Under the pieces are notes generated by a model, which worked only from the letters and a program-made list of their open reading frames with translations, had not been told where the DNA came from and searched no databases. DNA of 6,761 nt. Source: JAADHY01 sp964428935 (GTDB taxonomy: Bacteria; Planctomycetota; Planctomycetia; Planctomycetales; Planctomycetaceae). The number at the start of each line of letters is the position of its first letter. Position 1 is the stretch's first letter. The DNA lies in the NCBI GenBank assembly GCA_964428935.1, contig CAYSAG010000288.1:1-6761 (forward strand). Direction: 5' to 3'. Positions 3,989-6,761 of the stretch are shown in pieces. The position numbers and the translations under genes were made by a program.

Positions 3989-6640
3989 ATGACCTCATTG
4001 GTTGGCGGACGGAATCGCTGGAAACGAGGCCTGCTGTTGGTGCGCGCGGGGCGAGTTGGAACGGTTCGTCTCGTGGCTTCTGCCCTGCTCGCTCTGACCG
4101 TTGGCTGTCAGACCGTGCCGCCCGGGCCGGTGTTTCGGGGGCAGTCGCCTTCGGAGCCGGGCTTGCTGCCCGACCACCCGGACGTGGCGCCGCTGCCGAC
4201 GGCCGAGTCGCCGGCAGTGGCCCCGAACGAGCCAATCGTGGACATTCTGGTCGAAGGCAACCGGGTCATTAAGACGCCGCTCATTCTGCAGAAAATCAAA
4301 ACGCAAATCGGTCGCGTTCCGCGACAGGAGACCATTCGGGAAGACCTGAAGCGGCTTTACAACACGCACTGGTTTTTCAGCGTCGAGCCGATTTTCCGCC
4401 GCACAGAGAAGGGCTTGGTGTTGGTCTTCAAGGTCGTGGAACGGCCAATGATTGAGCGGATTGAGTACCGCGGAAACAAGCACATCAGCACGGAAAAGCT
4501 GGAGAAACTGACCGGCCTGAAGCCCGGCGACCCGCTCGACATCAGCCTCAACCAGCGGCTGGCTCGACGAATCGAAGAGGAGTACCACAAGAAAGGGTTC
4601 CCGTACGCCAAGGTCACTCTGGCCAAAGGCGGCTCGCGGGACGACCGCGAAGTCATTTTCGAAATCGACGAGGGACAGAAGCTGGTCGTCACGTCGATTA
4701 AATTCACCGGCAACGAGTCGCGGTGGGCCTTCGATCGGTTGTTGCTGACCAAGCTGCGAACGAAGAAGGCCTTGCCGGGTGGAGTGACGTTGCTGGGGGG
4801 CAAGTTCGACCCAGACACCATTCCCGACGACATTGAAGCCCTGAAGCAGTACTACCACGACATTGGCTACTTCGACGTCCAAATCGACTACCGCGTTTCC
4901 ATTTCCGAGGAAAAGTGGCTGCCGTGGCGAAAGGGCGAAGGCAACGTCACGATTGAGTACATCATTAAGGAAGGACCGCGCTACAAAGTCGGCGACGTCG
5001 TCTTTCAGGGGAACAAGGTTTTCACGGACGAAGAGCTGCGAGACGGGCTGAAGCTGGTCAGCGGCCAGTACTTCACGCGCCGGTTGCTGAACCAAGACAT
5101 TCAGCACCTGAAAGATCTGTACGACTCGCGAGGCCGGCTGTTCGCCGTGGTCGAGGCCGTGCCGCGGTTTCGCCAAGAGCCGGGCGTGGTGGACCTGGTC
5201 TACAAGATTGACGAGGACCGCGTCTACACGATTCGGCGGGTGAACGTCCACATTCTCGGCCCCATGCCGCACACGAAAGAGACGGTGGTCCTGAACCGCA
5301 TTCTGACTCACCCCGGCGACCTGGCCAGTGCGAAACGAATCCAACGGAGCAAGCGTCGGTTGGAGGGAGTCATTTTCGAACGCGGACCGAACGCGGGTCC
5401 GCGGGTCGAGGTGTCGAAGGTGACGCCGGAGCCGCGAACTTCGTTGGCTCAGTCGGTGACCACGCGCGGCCAGAACGTTCCCCTGCCCTTGCCTCAACCC
5501 GGAAACCCGCTGCTGGAAAACAACCCGTACGGCGACCCGTTCGCTCGAGCGCTCAGCGAACCGCCGGGGCAAATTGACCTGGACTACTACGTCACCGAGG
5601 CACGGACCGGCCGTCTCATGTTCGGCGTCGGCGTCAACAGCGACGCCGGGCTGGTCGGGTCCATTGTGCTGGAAGAGAACAACTTCGACCTGTTCCGTCC
5701 TCCGCGCAGCTTCGAGGACATTCTGAACGGCACGGCCTGGCGGGGCGCCGGTCAGCGGTTCCGCTTGGAAGCGTTGCCGGGCGACATTGTCAGCCGCTAC
5801 TTGATTAGCTTCTCCGACCCGTACTTCTTGAACACGGACTTCAGCTTCGGGGTCAGCGGTTTCTACTTCAACCGTTTCTACCCGGACTGGGACGAGGACC
5901 GACTGGGCGGCCGCGTCAGCTTGGGCTACCAGTTGAACGAGCAGTGGTCGGTGTCGGCGGCTTTGCGACTGGAGTCGATCAACTTGAAGAACCCCGACTC
6001 ACCCACGCCGGCCATTTTGCAAGAGGCGGTTGGTCACAACGCCTTCTACTCCGCTCGCTTCACCGTCGCCCACGACACGCGGGACGCACCGTTCCTTCCG
6101 GCCGAAGGGCACTACGTGGCGGCCAGTTTCGAGCAGGCCTTCGGCGACTACGTCTACCCGCGGTTCGACGTCGAAGGGCGTCAGTACTTCACCGTTTTCA
6201 GTCGTCCGGACGGAAGCGGCCGGCACGTGTTGAGCCTGGCCGGTCAAATCGGCTGGTCGGACGTGGACACGCCGGTGTTCGAGCGTTTCTTTGCCGGCGG
6301 GTTCCAGTCGTTGCGAGGCTTTGAGTACCGCGGCGTGGGACCCGTGCCGCCCGGCACCGACGTCCGAATCGGCGGCCGGTGGCTGACGCTGGGCAGCGTC
6401 GAGTACATGTTCCCCGTCACGGCCGACGAAGTCGTGTCGGTGGTCGTCTTCAGTGACTTCGGCACGGTGGCGGAAACACCCAGCTTCAACGACTTCCGAG
6501 TCAGCGTCGGAGCGGGGCTGCGACTGACCATTCCGGCCATGGGACCCGCTCCCATTGCCCTCGACTGGGCCATTCCCGTCTCGAAAGCCGACAGCGACGA
6601 CACTCAGGTCTTCAGCTTCTACATTGGCTTGTTCCGCTGA
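3989..6640 (+). CDS. bamA: BamA/Omp85-family outer membrane protein with five POTRA domains and lipoprotein-like N-terminus
   Basis: The product is 883 aa, ending in TGA. Members of this family insert beta-barrel proteins into the outer membrane, with periplasmic POTRA domains feeding a 16-stranded C-terminal barrel. Residues 1-40 resemble a lipoprotein signal: basic n-region (R8-R27), hydrophobic stretch 28-39, then LTVGC with C40. A Pro-rich tether spans about 41-82. POTRA domains run roughly 83-153, 154-230, 231-328, 329-409 and 410-475; the first four open with VEGNRVI, YRGNKHI, FTGNESR and FQGNKVF. The fifth has LGP where GN is usual. A Pro-rich linker (about 480-528) precedes the barrel (about 530-883), which carries the lid-loop motif LRGF (775-778) after FFAGGFQS and the later conserved block GSVEYMFPV. 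It is longer than a typical BamA (near 800 aa) because of the tether and linker. The last residue is Arg (GLFR), not aromatic. TamA-like paralogues have only three POTRAs, so BamA is preferred. An in-frame extension back to 3542 is rejected. Confidence 0.92.
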   Translation: MTSLVGGRNRWKRGLLLVRAGRVGTVRLVASALLALTVGCQTVPPGPVFRGQSPSEPGLLPDHPDVAPLPTAESPAVAPNEPIVDILVEGNRVIKTPLILQKIKTQIGRVPRQETIREDLKRLYNTHWFFSVEPIFRRTEKGLVLVFKVVERPMIERIEYRGNKHISTEKLEKLTGLKPGDPLDISLNQRLARRIEEEYHKKGFPYAKVTLAKGGSRDDREVIFEIDEGQKLVVTSIKFTGNESRWAFDRLLLTKLRTKKALPGGVTLLGGKFDPDTIPDDIEALKQYYHDIGYFDVQIDYRVSISEEKWLPWRKGEGNVTIEYIIKEGPRYKVGDVVFQGNKVFTDEELRDGLKLVSGQYFTRRLLNQDIQHLKDLYDSRGRLFAVVEAVPRFRQEPGVVDLVYKIDEDRVYTIRRVNVHILGPMPHTKETVVLNRILTHPGDLASAKRIQRSKRRLEGVIFERGPNAGPRVEVSKVTPEPRTSLAQSVTTRGQNVPLPLPQPGNPLLENNPYGDPFARALSEPPGQIDLDYYVTEARTGRLMFGVGVNSDAGLVGSIVLEENNFDLFRPPRSFEDILNGTAWRGAGQRFRLEALPGDIVSRYLISFSDPYFLNTDFSFGVSGFYFNRFYPDWDEDRLGGRVSLGYQLNEQWSVSAALRLESINLKNPDSPTPAILQEAVGHNAFYSARFTVAHDTRDAPFLPAEGHYVAASFEQAFGDYVYPRFDVEGRQYFTVFSRPDGSGRHVLSLAGQIGWSDVDTPVFERFFAGGFQSLRGFEYRGVGPVPPGTDVRIGGRWLTLGSVEYMFPVTADEVVSVVVFSDFGTVAETPSFNDFRVSVGAGLRLTIPAMGPAPIALDWAIPVSKADSDDTQVFSFYIGLFR

Positions 6641-6664
6641 GCGGACGGCGAGTGAGCGGACGGC
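6638..6664 (+). repeat. 12-bp direct repeat overlapping the stop codon, giving a second in-frame TGA
   Basis: TGAGCGGACGGC occurs at 6638-6649 and at 6653-6664, a 15-bp period. The first copy contains the stop codon of the BamA-family gene; the second places another TGA in the same frame five codons later. The stop also sits in the loop of a small dyad, TCCGC (6633-6637) with GCGGA (6641-6645). Confidence 0.6.
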
Positions 6665-6694
6665 AGCGAGAGACAGCCGCGCCGGCGTTCGGGC

Positions 6695-6722
6695 CTGTCG
6701 CGCAGGCCGCGGCGCGCGACAG
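6695..6722. terminator. Strong GC hairpin downstream of the BamA-family gene, possible transcript end
   Basis: CTGTCGCGC (6695-6703) and GCGCGACAG (6714-6722) form a perfect 9-bp stem around a 10-nt GC-rich loop, 55 bp after the stop codon. No T-run follows, so it is not a classical intrinsic terminator. It may stabilise the 3' end or assist termination. Positions 6723-6761 show no recognisable gene start. Confidence 0.4.
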
Positions 6723-6761
6723 TGCCGTTCGGTTTCGCAGACGTTTCCGACCTTCGTGACG

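Noticed and set aside
3995..5572. Minus-strand open frame of 525 codons
   Set aside because: Codon-aligned antisense to the BamA-family gene, whose POTRA and barrel motifs are unambiguous on the plus strand.
1..6761. CRISPR array, transposon ends, tRNA or phage genes
   Set aside because: No regularly spaced repeats, transposase motifs, terminal inverted repeats or cloverleaf were seen on either strand.

Overview
The window looks like chromosomal DNA from a planctomycete (Planctomycetota). It is GC-rich, and almost every two-fold codon ends in C. The left-hand gene encodes a family that, as far as I know, is largely a planctomycete one: an exported PQQ-type beta-propeller preceded by a small methyltransferase-like domain, with the signature blocks DEWSHFLHDAGNNAVA, HHRCYRNRAT and ESAWPVHGSVLV. 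I assign the phylum from remembered family motifs, not from a search, and I cannot name the genus.

Layout. Positions 1-3275 on the minus strand hold one very long gene, cut by the left window edge, with 1091 codons visible. Because its stop lies outside the window, simple ORF finding misses it and shows antisense frames instead. Positions 3276-3988 are a 713-bp non-coding divergent spacer containing several dyad structures. These are a leader hairpin for the left gene, three consecutive hairpins ending in a T6 run, a small tandem repeat, and a 44-bp interrupted palindrome upstream of the right gene. Positions 3989-6640 on the plus strand hold a complete BamA/Omp85-family gene of 883 aa with a lipoprotein-like N-terminus, five POTRA domains and a C-terminal beta-barrel. 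Positions 6641-6761 are non-coding, with a short repeat over the stop codon and a strong GC hairpin.

How the genes relate. Both products should be exported: one an outer-membrane barrel assembly or translocation protein, the other a propeller protein in the periplasm or at the cell surface. In proteobacteria BamA works with a propeller lipoprotein, BamB, and planctomycete PQQ propellers are often auto-labelled BamB. The left protein is not a standard BamB: it is roughly three times as long, carries a methyltransferase fold and has no lipobox. A functional link between the two divergent genes is therefore only a hypothesis.

Most unusual points: an apparently intact SAM-binding fold on an exported protein; a BamA with a plausible lipobox and a non-aromatic last residue; the structured spacer; and a strong, context-dependent avoidance of the isoleucine codon ATC in both genes.
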